Shown here: in pieces, positions 36,109-45,279 of the stretch
How the letters are laid out: every line of letters starts with the position of its first letter
How positions within the stretch are numbered: position 1 is the first letter of the stretch
Assembly (NCBI GenBank): GCA_965601685.1
Contig: CBFCWI010000002.1
Coordinates: forward strand, 539,657 to 603,656
DNA from: JANQJD01 sp965601685
GTDB lineage: Bacteria > Pseudomonadota > Alphaproteobacteria > Rhodospirillales > Rhodospirillaceae
Length of the DNA stretch: 64,000 nucleotides
Direction: 5' to 3'
Made by a program: the position numbers and the translations under genes
Notes under the pieces: generated by a model
What the model was told of the DNA's origin: nothing
Database searches by the model: none
Seen by the model: only the letters and a program-made list of their open reading frames with translations

Positions 36109-37127
36109 CGTTCCGTCTCCGATGTGTGACGGAATCGCCCGTCATCCGCCCTCCTAAGAAGATCAGATTGAGTATTCTTCCATTGAGTGAGCTCGCCTTT
36201 ATGGCTAGTTAAGTGGATAAACACATCTTCCAGTGCTGCTTGCTTGATAGCAATAGAGTGGATCTGAGAGCGGTAACGCGCTAGGATTGCTTCTAGTAGC
36301 GACAAACTTTCTGTTTGCTGTACGTTCTCTAAGCGAAGTTCATCACCGGAACGTAGCGGTGTGAGATTCATATCCTGGTTCATGGCTGTGGCTAGGGACT
36401 CTGGGTCTGTCGGCACCACTACTACCATTTCCCTCCCCATACGACTACACAAGCGGTAGGGCGTGTCACAGGCAAGGAGTTGACCATCCTGCATGATAAC
36501 AACACGGTGAGCCTCTTCAGCCTCAGCAAAAATGTGAGTGGTCATCAGCACAGTCATAGCTCGTTCGCGCTGAATGGATTTCAGCATATCAAGAAAGTTG
36601 CGCCGGCTGGCTGGGTCAAGGCCTGTTGTTGGTTCATCAAGTAACAGAACTTGAGGACGAGTCAGTAGGCACTTCGCTAATTCAAGCTGGCGCGCAAGTC
36701 CGCCTGATAGGGTATCCACTCGCTGATCGAGGCGATTTTTCAAATCAGTCCACTCCAGAGCTTCTGCTATGTGGATACCGACAGCTTTTCCCACTAGATT
36801 ACCGTACAGGGCAGCGTGGATAGACATATTCTCGCCCACAGTGAGATATTTATCTACAGCCGGACTCTGGAATACCACACCTGTGATTCGCCGTACCATC
36901 CGTGGCACGCGAAATAGATTCTGTCCTCCGATTGTGACTGAACCAGCACTAGGGAGTAATAAGCCGCATAAGATGCGGAAGAGAGTAGATTTACCGCTAC
37001 CGTTAGGGCCAGAGAGAACGCAGAATTCCCCTCCTGCCACGTTCAGATTGAAGCGAAGCAAGGCCGGACGCTGTGGCTGGCGGCGTGTACCTGGATAGAT
37101 ATGTGTCAATCCATTGATCATAAGCAT
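36105..37127 (-). CDS. ABC transporter ATP-binding protein
   Basis: A 340-aa ATPase, partner of the downstream permease. Walker A is GPNGSGKST near residue 43, the Q-loop VVFQSPAVDKYLTVGENM, the signature LSGGLARQLELAKCLL, Walker B VLLLDEPTTGLDP and the switch His in TTHIFAEAEEAHR. The C-terminal ~100 residues follow the DrrA/CcmA-like pattern, ending with AALEDVFIHLT, plus a short basic tail. The GTG at 37145 opens the frame; the ATG at 37125-37127 is equally good. The signature variant GGLARQ is unremarkable. Confidence 0.91.
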   Translation of the reverse strand: MLMINGLTHIYPGTRRQPQRPALLRFNLNVAGGEFCVLSGPNGSGKSTLFRILCGLLLPSAGSVTIGGQNLFRVPRMVRRITGVVFQSPAVDKYLTVGENMSIHAALYGNLVGKAVGIHIAEALEWTDLKNRLDQRVDTLSGGLARQLELAKCLLTRPQVLLLDEPTTGLDPASRRNFLDMLKSIQRERAMTVLMTTHIFAEAEEAHRVVIMQDGQLLACDTPYRLCSRMGREMVVVVPTDPESLATAMNQDMNLTPLRSGDELRLENVQQTESLSLLEAILARYRSQIHSIAIKQAALEDVFIHLTSHKGELTQWKNTQSDLLRRADDGRFRHTSETER

Positions 37128-37313
37128 GAATTTCACTCTAGTCACAGTAGCAAAAGTCTGCTCGTGGCTAAAACATGGCCTACTCCCACATTAGTATATC
37201 ACTTCTACAAGACGCTCTACAAAGGTGTTCTACTGTGTTCTAGAAACCAAGCGCTGTCACATGCTCAAAAAGAGTTCACTCTTACCTCATGTTGGATAAC
37301 GATCTGACTCTGC

Positions 37314-38375
37314 TCATACTGGTTCATGACTCTGATTCCTCAGACGCCAGCACATTCGAATCTTGTCAGCCACAACCCTCGCCGGATTCAAGGGTAAGTG
37401 ACGCCAATCCGGGAATACCCGGTCTTCTGCATATGGCAGTGGGCGAGCATACCCAAGGGCAAACAGCTCCGTATGCAGGCGGGCATGCTTGATTCTGACC
37501 CAGCCAGGAGGGGCAAAAATGAAGACCGGTCCTGGTTGAGCACAGGCTTCTGTACACATGGAGACAGAATCGCCTGTGACTACGATGCTATCGGCCAGAG
37601 CAAGTAAACCAGGGTATGGGTTTTCCCTGAGATCTCCCCAGAGATAAGCGAAGAGTGGCACACCGGAATCAGCGAATACTGACAGCAGTGCCGCTGCAGC
37701 GCTTGGTTCTGTGCGACGGCTCGTAGTTAGCAGTACGCTGCCGCCACTGGCTGCTGTGAGAGCAGCGGTTCGGGCCGCTAAGGTACAGGCTAGATCCGCT
37801 GTAAATGGCCGCCAGCGACTACTAGCGCCGCCTACTAGACACGCAACTCTTGGTCGTGGCAGTGAGTTGTCAAAACGGGTACGCCAGTAATCTGCTGCCA
37901 TGGCGAGACTAGTCGGAGTGAAACGATGAGGTGCTCCTGTGATGTGGATCACATTGGACGGCATTTGAAAAAGTCTATCGTGGTTGGGAACTGCTACCAA
38001 ATCAAAATCCGCCAATCCCCGCCAGCCAGGGAACATAATTTGGGCAAGAAAGGGTGGTATAGCAAGGGAGGTTTGACTGGCCTGTGCCCGGATCCATCGG
38101 GCGACCAGTGCCGCGCGTCGCCCAGCGGTAATGAGAATGTCTGGCCACGGCGGTCCCAGCAATGTAGCTCTGCTTTCTGCAGTCAGGGTGTAACCCGTAA
38201 CACTACGGGCAACGTTCAACGATTGAACTAGGGTGGTATACTTGAGCAGCTTGACCGCGAATGGTATGGCCAGCGCCTCTGCTACTCCAAGTGCCTGATG
38301 CGCAGTACCAGATCGCGCATCAGTAAGCACCCAGACAGGATGCTGAGAAAAGGATTGCGAATGATTCTTGATCAA
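37314..38375 (-). CDS. ELM1/GtrOC1-family (mitochondrial fission ELM1-like) protein
   Basis: A 353-aa protein of the ELM1 family, a glycosyltransferase-like fold found in plants and widely in alphaproteobacteria. Visible family text: WVLTDARSGTAHQALGVAEAL at the N-terminus, WPDILITAGRRAALVARWI, QIMFPGWRGLADFDLVAVPNHD, VACLVGGASSRWRPF, LLTTSRRTE and the ADSIVVTGDSVSMCTEAC segment near the C-terminus. In bacteria it usually sits in LPS or lipid-modification neighbourhoods; a glycosyltransferase activity is inferred but not demonstrated for this subgroup as far as I know. Confidence 0.85.
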   Translation of the reverse strand: MIKNHSQSFSQHPVWVLTDARSGTAHQALGVAEALAIPFAVKLLKYTTLVQSLNVARSVTGYTLTAESRATLLGPPWPDILITAGRRAALVARWIRAQASQTSLAIPPFLAQIMFPGWRGLADFDLVAVPNHDRLFQMPSNVIHITGAPHRFTPTSLAMAADYWRTRFDNSLPRPRVACLVGGASSRWRPFTADLACTLAARTAALTAASGGSVLLTTSRRTEPSAAAALLSVFADSGVPLFAYLWGDLRENPYPGLLALADSIVVTGDSVSMCTEACAQPGPVFIFAPPGWVRIKHARLHTELFALGYARPLPYAEDRVFPDWRHLPLNPARVVADKIRMCWRLRNQSHEPV

Positions 38376-38783
38376 AAGAGGTTACCCTAGCTTTTCGTGC
38401 TCTCCTGTCCGTCACGTAGCATTCCTTTTTTGCTCGCACATTGTACTGTCCTCAGTCAATGTCCCAAGCTCGCATGGTCATCTTCAGGCTACAGTAGACA
38501 GTCATAGCAAGGTTGCAAATTCTCATGAAATGTCAACGTTGCGCCATGAGGTTGTGGCCTCATAAAAGCACGCCGATCCCCACAGGGTTAGGAAGACGGA
38601 TGGGACGGCCTTGTTATTCTGGTCGATCAGGACACGACAGTAATGTGTACATGGGAAGAAATGTTGTTTTAGCGGTATTCATATGTTCTATCTATAGACA
38701 GAAAGAGAAATTTTCTTCTCTTAAAAAGAAGAAATGTAAAACATACCATAATTGTATGTACTATTTAACATAAGGATAATAAA
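38376..38783. other. AT-rich intergenic region ahead of the phospholipase-like gene
   Basis: No gene recognised. The 3' half is markedly AT-rich compared with the surroundings. A hairpin with arms TTTCTTC and GAAGAAA lies at about 38709-38733, roughly 50 bases before the next ATG. The ribosome binding site AAGGA is at 38772. Confidence 0.5.
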
Positions 38784-39278
38784 ATGATTCTATCTCTTGT
38801 AGAAAGAATATCTTCAAGATTAAGGGTCTTACTAAAAACAATATTGTTATTTATTTTATTATTTTCTATATTACAGCCTATTGCCGGCGTTAAAACAGCC
38901 TTCGGTACCATCCATGGCAACTGGTGTGGCATTGGCAATCGTCTTGGACCTGGGGGTATAAATCTTCCACCAGTTGATATGGTAGACTATACTTGCATGC
39001 GTCATGATATATGTGTGCATTATAATGGTATAGGAAATTGTATATGTGACGCAATGTTTTTGCATGAATTGCGTATTCTCCCTTATCAAGACCCACACCA
39101 AGCAACAAAGGCCCGAGCGATCTATGACACAATAAGCTGGGTACCTTGTTTTGGCCCTGAAGCTATGCTGAAGCCATTATGGTTCTTTGGACAGCTTTTA
39201 GAAGATATCCATTATGGTACATCAACACCTTTAGATGTGCTTCCTAGATTGTTATACACTATTAATAATAGATTGTAA
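38784..39278 (+). CDS. Predicted secreted phospholipase A2-like protein
   Basis: A 164-aa protein with a hydrophobic N-terminal segment (about residues 15-30, signal peptide or anchor) and a phospholipase A2 core. The calcium-loop-like NWCGIGNRLGPGG is at 46-58, followed by VDMVDYTCMRHDICVH at 64-79, which contains the PLA2 active-site arrangement D-x-x-C-x-x-H-D-x-C with the His74-Asp75 dyad. More cysteines at 86, 88 and near 125 could form disulfides, pointing to function outside the cytoplasm. The activity expected is calcium-dependent release of an sn-2 fatty acid from phospholipids. The gene has a lower G+C (about 40% by hand count) than its neighbours and no operon partner, suggesting acquisition by transfer. 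Overlap or coupling with ubiA is negligible. Confidence 0.72.
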   Translation: MILSLVERISSRLRVLLKTILLFILLFSILQPIAGVKTAFGTIHGNWCGIGNRLGPGGINLPPVDMVDYTCMRHDICVHYNGIGNCICDAMFLHELRILPYQDPHQATKARAIYDTISWVPCFGPEAMLKPLWFFGQLLEDIHYGTSTPLDVLPRLLYTINNRL

Positions 39279-39285
39279 AAAACTA

Positions 39286-40251
39286 GTGAAACGTTTATTC
39301 TACTATAGAACTACAACTAAAAAGAAATATTCCGCACAGCTAGTTGATCTCCCAGTTGGCGGCTGGATCGACTATTATATTCCTCCAGCTGCACGGCCTT
39401 ACTTGCAGCTGATGCGGCTTGATCGCCCTATTGGGATGTGGTTGCTGTTATTGCCATGTTGTTGGAGCCTAGTTATGGCTCGTGATTCGCATGGAATGAC
39501 ACTGGTGACAACGACAAGACTTGTGGTCTTGTTTACCATCGGCGCTTTAGTGATGCGTGGTGCCGGCTGTACCTACAATGATATCGTTGACCGCAACTTC
39601 GATTCTCAGGTGACTCGCACCGCAAGTCGACCCATCCCAAGCGGGGCTATCTCGCTGCACCACGCTATTCTCTTCCTCATGGTACAGTGTTTAGTGGGTT
39701 TTTTCATATTAATACAACTGAATGCTTTTGCAATCAGTTTAGGAACAAGCTCATTAGCACTAGTATTCAGTTATCCGTTTATGAAAAGAATCACTTTCTG
39801 GCCGCAGCTTTGGCTCGGACTCACCTTTAATTGGGGAGGACTGCTGGGATGGAGTGCTGTCGCTGGTGCCTTAGACATCCCAGCAGTGATTTTGTATGTC
39901 GCTGGCCTATTCTGGACTCTAGGCTATGATACCATTTACGCTCATCAAGACCGGGAAGATGATATGTTGGTCGGCGTTAAATCGTCAGCTCTAGTGCTTG
40001 GCGAATGGACACGGCCGGCAGTTGCTTTTTTCTATACGTGTGCTTCGATTCTTGCTGTTTTGGCTGGTCTGCTGGCAGGTTGTGGAGGTGTCTTTGTGTT
40101 TGGGATCAGCATAGCTGGGATTCACCTAGTGTGGCAGGTCACCACTCTTAATACAGATGATAGTGCTAATTGCTTAGCAAGATTCCGCTCTAACCGTTGG
40201 TATGGCTGGCTCGTGCTAGTGGCTATTATAACCGATGGCCTATGGCCGTGA
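39286..40251 (+). CDS. ubiA: 4-hydroxybenzoate polyprenyltransferase
   Basis: A 321-aa integral membrane prenyltransferase (eight or so helices) that attaches the polyprenyl tail to 4-hydroxybenzoate in ubiquinone synthesis. The first Asp-rich motif is NDIVDRNFD with the family flanks GAGCTYN and TASRPIPSG; the second is YAHQDREDD. RLDRPIGMWLLLLPCCWS starts the core. The frame opens upstream inside the PLA2-like gene at 39235, but the GTG at 39286 is more likely. It shows the respiratory quinone is ubiquinone. Confidence 0.92.
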   Translation: MKRLFYYRTTTKKKYSAQLVDLPVGGWIDYYIPPAARPYLQLMRLDRPIGMWLLLLPCCWSLVMARDSHGMTLVTTTRLVVLFTIGALVMRGAGCTYNDIVDRNFDSQVTRTASRPIPSGAISLHHAILFLMVQCLVGFFILIQLNAFAISLGTSSLALVFSYPFMKRITFWPQLWLGLTFNWGGLLGWSAVAGALDIPAVILYVAGLFWTLGYDTIYAHQDREDDMLVGVKSSALVLGEWTRPAVAFFYTCASILAVLAGLLAGCGGVFVFGISIAGIHLVWQVTTLNTDDSANCLARFRSNRWYGWLVLVAIITDGLWP

Positions 40252-40488
40252 TGAGGGGGGGCACCGTCAAAGAACGTATTGAGAAACAGGGTCTCAAAGT
40301 GGTAGAGAGCTGCTACCTGCGATACATTGCGAGACCCCGATCTGGCTCTCTTTCTGTCCCCCTGTAGAAGCATGCGATCCCCTGGCTGGCAGAATCATCG
40401 TTCTGATTCCAGAAGGTTCACCGAATGAGAGCTGGCATTACACTCAGGATAACAGGATGACTCCGCTCCTCAACTCCTAAACACGACT

Positions 40489-40734
40489 TTAGTTAATATT
40501 ACCTAAACCACACATTCCACTTCCACATCCCTCCAGGCCACATGATGGCGGTAGATCCACTGACCGACCAGCCCCGCTCACATTCGGAGCCATGACAGCC
40601 TTGTCAATGTGGGTATCACCACAGGTAGGACAGGCAATAGTCCCTGCAGAGGCTCTGTTCTCATAATCACTGCTGTTTTCGAACCATTCATCGAAATGAT
40701 GATCACGCACGCAGCGTAGGCTGTAATGGATCAT
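40489..40734 (-). pseudogene. DUF1178 protein, C-terminally shortened
   Basis: The 81-residue product starts like a DUF1178 protein: MIHYSLRCVRDHHFDEWFENS, a short linker, then CPTCGDTHIDKAVMAP with the CxxC zinc pair. Members known to me are about 140-150 residues long, with a conserved C-terminal half containing the EEARKIHYGE-like segment; here the protein ends in an unusual Cys/Gly-rich tail. No continuation is obvious downstream in the other frames. It is either a degraded gene or a naturally minimised zinc protein; I lean to a remnant. The ATG at 40732-40734 is the family start. Confidence 0.62.
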
Positions 40735-40894
40735 TAGGGTGTGCCTCCTCGTCAAGAAAGACGCCAAAGATATCCCAAACTCTTATACAGCCTAGTGGGG
40801 GAACTGCCAAGGGAAAGGCTGTGATTGCCTGTTGCCGTTTGGAGAGGCTGTTGCCTGTGCCTCGTATACGTTGACTAATTGCAAGGGCGCTTGG

Positions 40895-40923
40895 GTTGCA
40901 GGGACGGAAACACCACCTTATAT
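40895..40923 (+). promoter_or_regulatory. dnaK: Candidate heat-shock (RpoH-type) promoter of dnaK
   Basis: GTTG at 40895-40898, an 18-base spacer and CTTATAT at 40917-40923 match the alphaproteobacterial RpoH consensus (CTTG, 17-18, CYTATNT) with one change in the -35 part. It lies about 100 bases upstream of dnaK. The same bases also read as a sigma-70-like TTGCAG-17-TATATA, so use of either factor is possible. Confidence 0.45.
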
Positions 40924-41022
40924 AGGTCCGGAAATGAGGCGGCACTCTGGTTTTTGGCCTGCTAACAAATAAAACTAAGGCTGGGACTGTGGAATACCGC
41001 TGCCGACGAGAAGAGGATTGAC

Positions 41023-42936
41023 ATGAGCAAGGTCATCGGCATCGATCTTGGCACCACCAACTCCTGCGTCGCCCTTATGGAGGGTAAGGATGTACGCGTG
41101 ATTGAAAACACAGAGGGTGCGCGCACAACGCCTTCTATGGCTGCCTTCACCGATGATGGCGAGCGTTTAGTGGGCCAGGCCGCCAAGCGTCAGGCGGTCA
41201 CTAATCCAGAAAATACCCTGTTTGCCATCAAACGGCTGATTGGTCGCCGGGCTGATGATCCGGTGACACAGAGAGATAAGGAGCTTGTCCCCTATAAAAT
41301 AGTACGGGCTGATAATGGCGATGCGTGGGTTGAGATACGAGAGAAGAAATACAGTCCTAGTCAAATTAGTGCCTTTGTTCTTACTAAGATGAAGGAAACT
41401 GCGGAGACGTATCTAGGGGAAAAGGTAACTCAAGCTGTTATTACAGTCCCGGCTTACTTCAATGATTCTCAAAGGCAAGCTACTAAGGACGCAGGCCGGA
41501 TTGCAGGTCTTGATGTGCTACGCATCATCAACGAGCCAACAGCTGCTGCTCTTGCCTATGGTATGGATAAGAATAAGAAGTCTGGCACAATAGTGGTCTA
41601 TGACCTGGGGGGTGGTACTTTTGACGTTTCTACTCTTGAAATCGGTGATGGCGTATTTGAAGTTAAATCAACTAACGGTGACACTTTTTTGGGTGGAGAA
41701 GATTTTGATGCCCGTGTCATACAGCATCTTGCCGAAGAGTTTAGGAGAGAAAGCGGTATTGATCTCCGGAAGGACCGTTTAGCGCTGCAGCGACTGAAAG
41801 AGGGGGCAGAAAAAGCCAAGATCGAGTTATCTTCAACCATGCAAACTGAAATTAATCTGCCCTTTATTACCGCCGATGCCAGCGGGCCAAAGCACCTGAA
41901 CATCAAGCTCACTCGTGCTAAGCTGGAAGCTCTCGTTGAAGACCTGATTGTACGTACTATCGAACCATGTCGTAGGGCTCTGAAAGATGCTGGCCTGACG
42001 GCAAGCGAAATCAATGAGGTGATTCTCGTTGGGGGCATGACTCGCATGCCAAAAGTTCAGCAGATGGTAAAGGAATTTTTTGGGCGTGAGTCCCATAAAG
42101 GAGTCAACCCAGATGAAGTAGTCGCAATAGGTGCTGCCATCCAAGGTGGTGTATTGAAAGGTGAAGTTAAGGATGTTCTCTTGCTGGATGTTACGCCGCT
42201 GTCGCTTGGAATCGAAACCTTGGGCGGCATTTTCACCCGTTTGATCGACCGTAATACCACCATCCCGACTCGCAAGAGCCAGGTATTCTCTACTGCTGAG
42301 GATGGACAGACAGCTGTCACCATTCGCGTATTCCAGGGTGAACGTGAAATGGCCACTGATAATAAGCTGTTGGGGCAGTTCGACCTTGTTGGTATTCCAC
42401 CTGCCCCGCGGGGTATGCCTCAGATTGAGGTAACATTTGACCTTGATGCTAACGGTATTGTGCATGTGACAGCCAAAGATAAGGCCACTGGGAAGGAACA
42501 AGCCATCCGCATCCAAGCCTCAGGTGGACTATCAGAGGGTGATATAGAACGCATGGTATCCGAAGCTGAGCAGCATGCTGCTGCAGACAAGACACGGCGT
42601 GAAACAGTCGAGACTCGCAACCACGCTGATGCAATCCTCCATTCAACCGAAAAAAATCTCAAGGAGTATGGTGACAAAGTTCCTGCAGCAGAGCGACAGA
42701 AGATAGAAGCGAATATCTCTGATCTAAAGGAGGCAATGGCTACAGACGACACCAGCAGAATTAAAGCCTGCACCGATGCCCTGATGTTATCGAGCATGCG
42801 GCTGGGCGAGAGCATGTACCAACAGAGTAGCCCGGATAACACCGCTGGCAGCAGCGAGGAAGCTCCGGGCAGAACAGCAGGAGAAGACAGTATTGTTGAT
42901 GCTGACTTCGAGGAAGTCAAGGATCACAAGAAGTGA
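41023..42936 (+). CDS. dnaK: Chaperone DnaK (Hsp70)
   Basis: A 637-aa Hsp70 with the complete ATPase domain (IGIDLGTTNSCVALMEG at the N-terminus, the phosphate 2 loop VYDLGGGTFDVSTLEIGDG, and VILVGGMTRMPKVQQ), the substrate-binding domain around DVTPLSLGIETLGG, and the helical lid. The extreme C-terminus DADFEEVKDHKK is the usual acidic end. An AGAGGA ribosome binding site precedes the ATG. dnaJ follows 64 bases downstream, so the pair is an operon; grpE is not adjacent. Confidence 0.97.
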   Translation: MSKVIGIDLGTTNSCVALMEGKDVRVIENTEGARTTPSMAAFTDDGERLVGQAAKRQAVTNPENTLFAIKRLIGRRADDPVTQRDKELVPYKIVRADNGDAWVEIREKKYSPSQISAFVLTKMKETAETYLGEKVTQAVITVPAYFNDSQRQATKDAGRIAGLDVLRIINEPTAAALAYGMDKNKKSGTIVVYDLGGGTFDVSTLEIGDGVFEVKSTNGDTFLGGEDFDARVIQHLAEEFRRESGIDLRKDRLALQRLKEGAEKAKIELSSTMQTEINLPFITADASGPKHLNIKLTRAKLEALVEDLIVRTIEPCRRALKDAGLTASEINEVILVGGMTRMPKVQQMVKEFFGRESHKGVNPDEVVAIGAAIQGGVLKGEVKDVLLLDVTPLSLGIETLGGIFTRLIDRNTTIPTRKSQVFSTAEDGQTAVTIRVFQGEREMATDNKLLGQFDLVGIPPAPRGMPQIEVTFDLDANGIVHVTAKDKATGKEQAIRIQASGGLSEGDIERMVSEAEQHAAADKTRRETVETRNHADAILHSTEKNLKEYGDKVPAAERQKIEANISDLKEAMATDDTSRIKACTDALMLSSMRLGESMYQQSSPDNTAGSSEEAPGRTAGEDSIVDADFEEVKDHKK

Positions 42937-43000
42937 GTCAGGAGCTTTTTTTTAAAGTGAAGCATCCTGTCGGGGGTAAGTCTATCAGGCCTAAAGCATC

Positions 43001-44164
43001 ATGAGTAAACGTGATTATTATGAAACGCTGGGTGTTGCCAAGGGGGCAAGTGAGGCAGACATTAAAAATGCCTACCGCAAGCTTGCCATGCAGTGGCATC
43101 CTGACCGCAACCCAGGGGATAAGTCTGCGGAAACCAAGTTCAAAGAGTTAAGCGAAGCCTACGAAGTCTTAAAAGATGAACAAAAGCGGGCTGCGTATGA
43201 TCGCTATGGACATGCAGCATTTGATCCTGCAACTTCTGGAGGAGGGCGTAGCGGGGGATTTGATTTCCATTTTAGTGGTGGTTTTGGTTTTGCAGACATT
43301 TTTGATGAAATGTTTGGTGAAGTCATGGGTGGGGGAGAGCGGCGCAATCCTGGGGGAGGAAATGTCCGCCGGGGAGCCGATCTACGCTTCAACTTAGAGA
43401 TCACGCTGGAGGAAGCCTTTTCTGGCAAGGCAACTGAGATTCGTGTGCCTACTTCGGTTGTATGTGAAAGCTGTAAAGGAACAGGCACTGCTGGAGGGAC
43501 AGCGCCTGTTTCTTGCAATACCTGTCACGGTGTCGGCAAGATTCGGGCACAGCAGGGTTTTTTTACTATCGAGCGTACCTGCCCCACCTGCCAGGGGCAG
43601 GGACGTGTCGTTAAGGATCCATGCAGAAGCTGCGGAGGTAGCGGACGTACACATAGGGAGAAGACTCTTCAGGTTAATATTCCAGCTGGCGTAGAGGATG
43701 GCATGCGCATTCGGCTTGGTGGTGAGGGTGAAGCTGGCTTACGCGGCGCACCTGCAGGCGATTTATATATTTTCCTGTCCGTGGTCACGCATCGATTATT
43801 TCAGCGGGATAACGCTAGTATTCATTGCCGAGTGCCTATTGCCATGGTCACAGCAGCTCTTGGAGGCACTGTCGAGGTGCCTGCCATTGATGGCACTAGG
43901 GCGAAGCTAACCATTCCACCTGGCACGCAAACCGGTCAGCAGTTTCGCTTGAAGAGCAAGGGTATGAGCGTATTGCGTTCACCTGCACGAGGAGATCTCT
44001 TCATCCAAGTCCAGGTAGAAACGCCGATTCACTTGACCCGCCAACAGGAAGACTTGCTACGGGAATTTGAAAAAACTGGTGACACCTACACGCAATCACC
44101 AGAATCGTCCAGTTTTTTCAAAAAAGTGAAGGAATTGTGGGAGGGTCTCAAGGAGAAGGACTGA
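43001..44164 (+). CDS. dnaJ: Chaperone DnaJ (Hsp40)
   Basis: A 387-aa type I J-protein. The J-domain has RDYYETLGVAKGASEADIKNAYR and the HPDRN loop that stimulates DnaK; a Gly/Phe-rich region follows (about 75-125). The zinc domain has all four CxxCxGxG repeats (CESCKGTG, CNTCHGVG, CPTCQGQG, CRSCGGSG) between about 148 and 215, and the two beta-barrel client-binding domains complete the protein. It is co-directional with dnaK and convergent with the glycosyltransferase gene. Confidence 0.97.
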   Translation: MSKRDYYETLGVAKGASEADIKNAYRKLAMQWHPDRNPGDKSAETKFKELSEAYEVLKDEQKRAAYDRYGHAAFDPATSGGGRSGGFDFHFSGGFGFADIFDEMFGEVMGGGERRNPGGGNVRRGADLRFNLEITLEEAFSGKATEIRVPTSVVCESCKGTGTAGGTAPVSCNTCHGVGKIRAQQGFFTIERTCPTCQGQGRVVKDPCRSCGGSGRTHREKTLQVNIPAGVEDGMRIRLGGEGEAGLRGAPAGDLYIFLSVVTHRLFQRDNASIHCRVPIAMVTAALGGTVEVPAIDGTRAKLTIPPGTQTGQQFRLKSKGMSVLRSPARGDLFIQVQVETPIHLTRQQEDLLREFEKTGDTYTQSPESSSFFKKVKELWEGLKEKD

Positions 44165-44177
44165 GCAGGCTACTGTA

Positions 44178-45110
44178 CTAGGGAGTGTTGGGCAGGACAG
44201 ATTCTACTGCTGCGACGGGAAGATCATCCAGGTTAGGACAGCGTAACGTGATGACATGGTGACCACGTGGCGCACATAAGATCGGATCTGATGCAGGACC
44301 ATATAACACCACGACGTACGGGCATCCACTGGCGGCTAGCAGATGCATAGGGCCGGTATCGTTACCAACGGCAGCGACTGCGCTGCGGCCTAATCCGATC
44401 AGATCAGTCAATGATGTCTGCCCGGATAAATTGACTGCCCGTGGGCAAATCTCCATAATTCTTTTAATCTGGAGGTGATCCTGACTAGTGCCGACTAAGA
44501 CTGGTGTACGCCCACACTGTATAAGCCACGCTGCTAATGTCGCATAGCATTCAGCTGGCCAACGCTTGTCTGGTCTGTGCTGAGCCCCCCCAGCTATCAG
44601 CAGGACAAATGGTAGTCTCACATCAAAAAACCGGGTTACATCAACTTGTACCCACGACCAATCAGGCGCTGGCGTCACAGGAAGACCTGCCATTGCAAGC
44701 TGTTCAGCCTGACGGTCGAGAGTATGCAGACGACCACGGTTGGGGTTGGCGTGTGGATAAGCACAGCCACGGGCAATACCAGACCATGGCGGCTGTCCCA
44801 TTAACCGGAAGTAAAATGAAGAACGATCAGATGTCTGAAGATCATAAACCATGGAAAACCGCCCTGCTCGTAGCCGCGTACGCAAGGCTAGCCAAGAAGC
44901 AATCTGCCACGCTTTAGGCCGTTCATCCACCCAGATAGCATCAAAATAGGGACTACTGTGCATAAAGTCTCTATAAGATTTGCCTGTCAGCAGAACTGTG
45001 AGAGCGGCTGCATGATGGAGACGAATAGCAGCAAATGGTCCCATCGCTTGTACGATATCCCCAAGCGCCCCAAGTTTGATAATCAGGACACGTTCTCTTT
45101 GCTCTACCAC
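44178..45110 (-). CDS. Family 9 glycosyltransferase (heptosyltransferase type)
   Basis: A GT9 enzyme (310 aa) resembling ADP-heptose:LPS heptosyltransferases, acting on the cytoplasmic face of the inner membrane. It starts with VLIIKLGALGDIVQAMGPFAAI, the family N-terminal motif, and has LLIAGGAQHRPDKRWPAECYATLA, LVGTSQD, AVGNDTGPMHLLAASGCPYVVVLYG with the conserved donor-binding DTGPMH. The frame is open to 45143; I give the GTG at 45110, but both starts lack a textbook ribosome binding site. Together with hldE it supports a heptose-containing LPS core. Whether it is WaaC- or WaaF-like cannot be fixed. Confidence 0.85.
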   Translation of the reverse strand: MVEQRERVLIIKLGALGDIVQAMGPFAAIRLHHAAALTVLLTGKSYRDFMHSSPYFDAIWVDERPKAWQIASWLALRTRLRAGRFSMVYDLQTSDRSSFYFRLMGQPPWSGIARGCAYPHANPNRGRLHTLDRQAEQLAMAGLPVTPAPDWSWVQVDVTRFFDVRLPFVLLIAGGAQHRPDKRWPAECYATLAAWLIQCGRTPVLVGTSQDHLQIKRIMEICPRAVNLSGQTSLTDLIGLGRSAVAAVGNDTGPMHLLAASGCPYVVVLYGPASDPILCAPRGHHVITLRCPNLDDLPVAAVESVLPNTP

Positions 45111-45279
45111 CCAGCTTTTTCTTCCTCCGTCAGGAGAGACCACGCTTCCCTGATGATGGATGCATAAAGATGTATAAAACAGATAGAATGCGAAAGACCA
45201 CAGAAAAACAGCTGACTGACTTCATGACGACTCACTCAGCCTATCCATACAACAGCCTGCTCTCAGAGGCGCAGGCAAT

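Noticed and set aside
41598..42920. Minus-strand open frames inside dnaK
   Set aside because: They are shadows of a strongly coding, conserved plus-strand gene.
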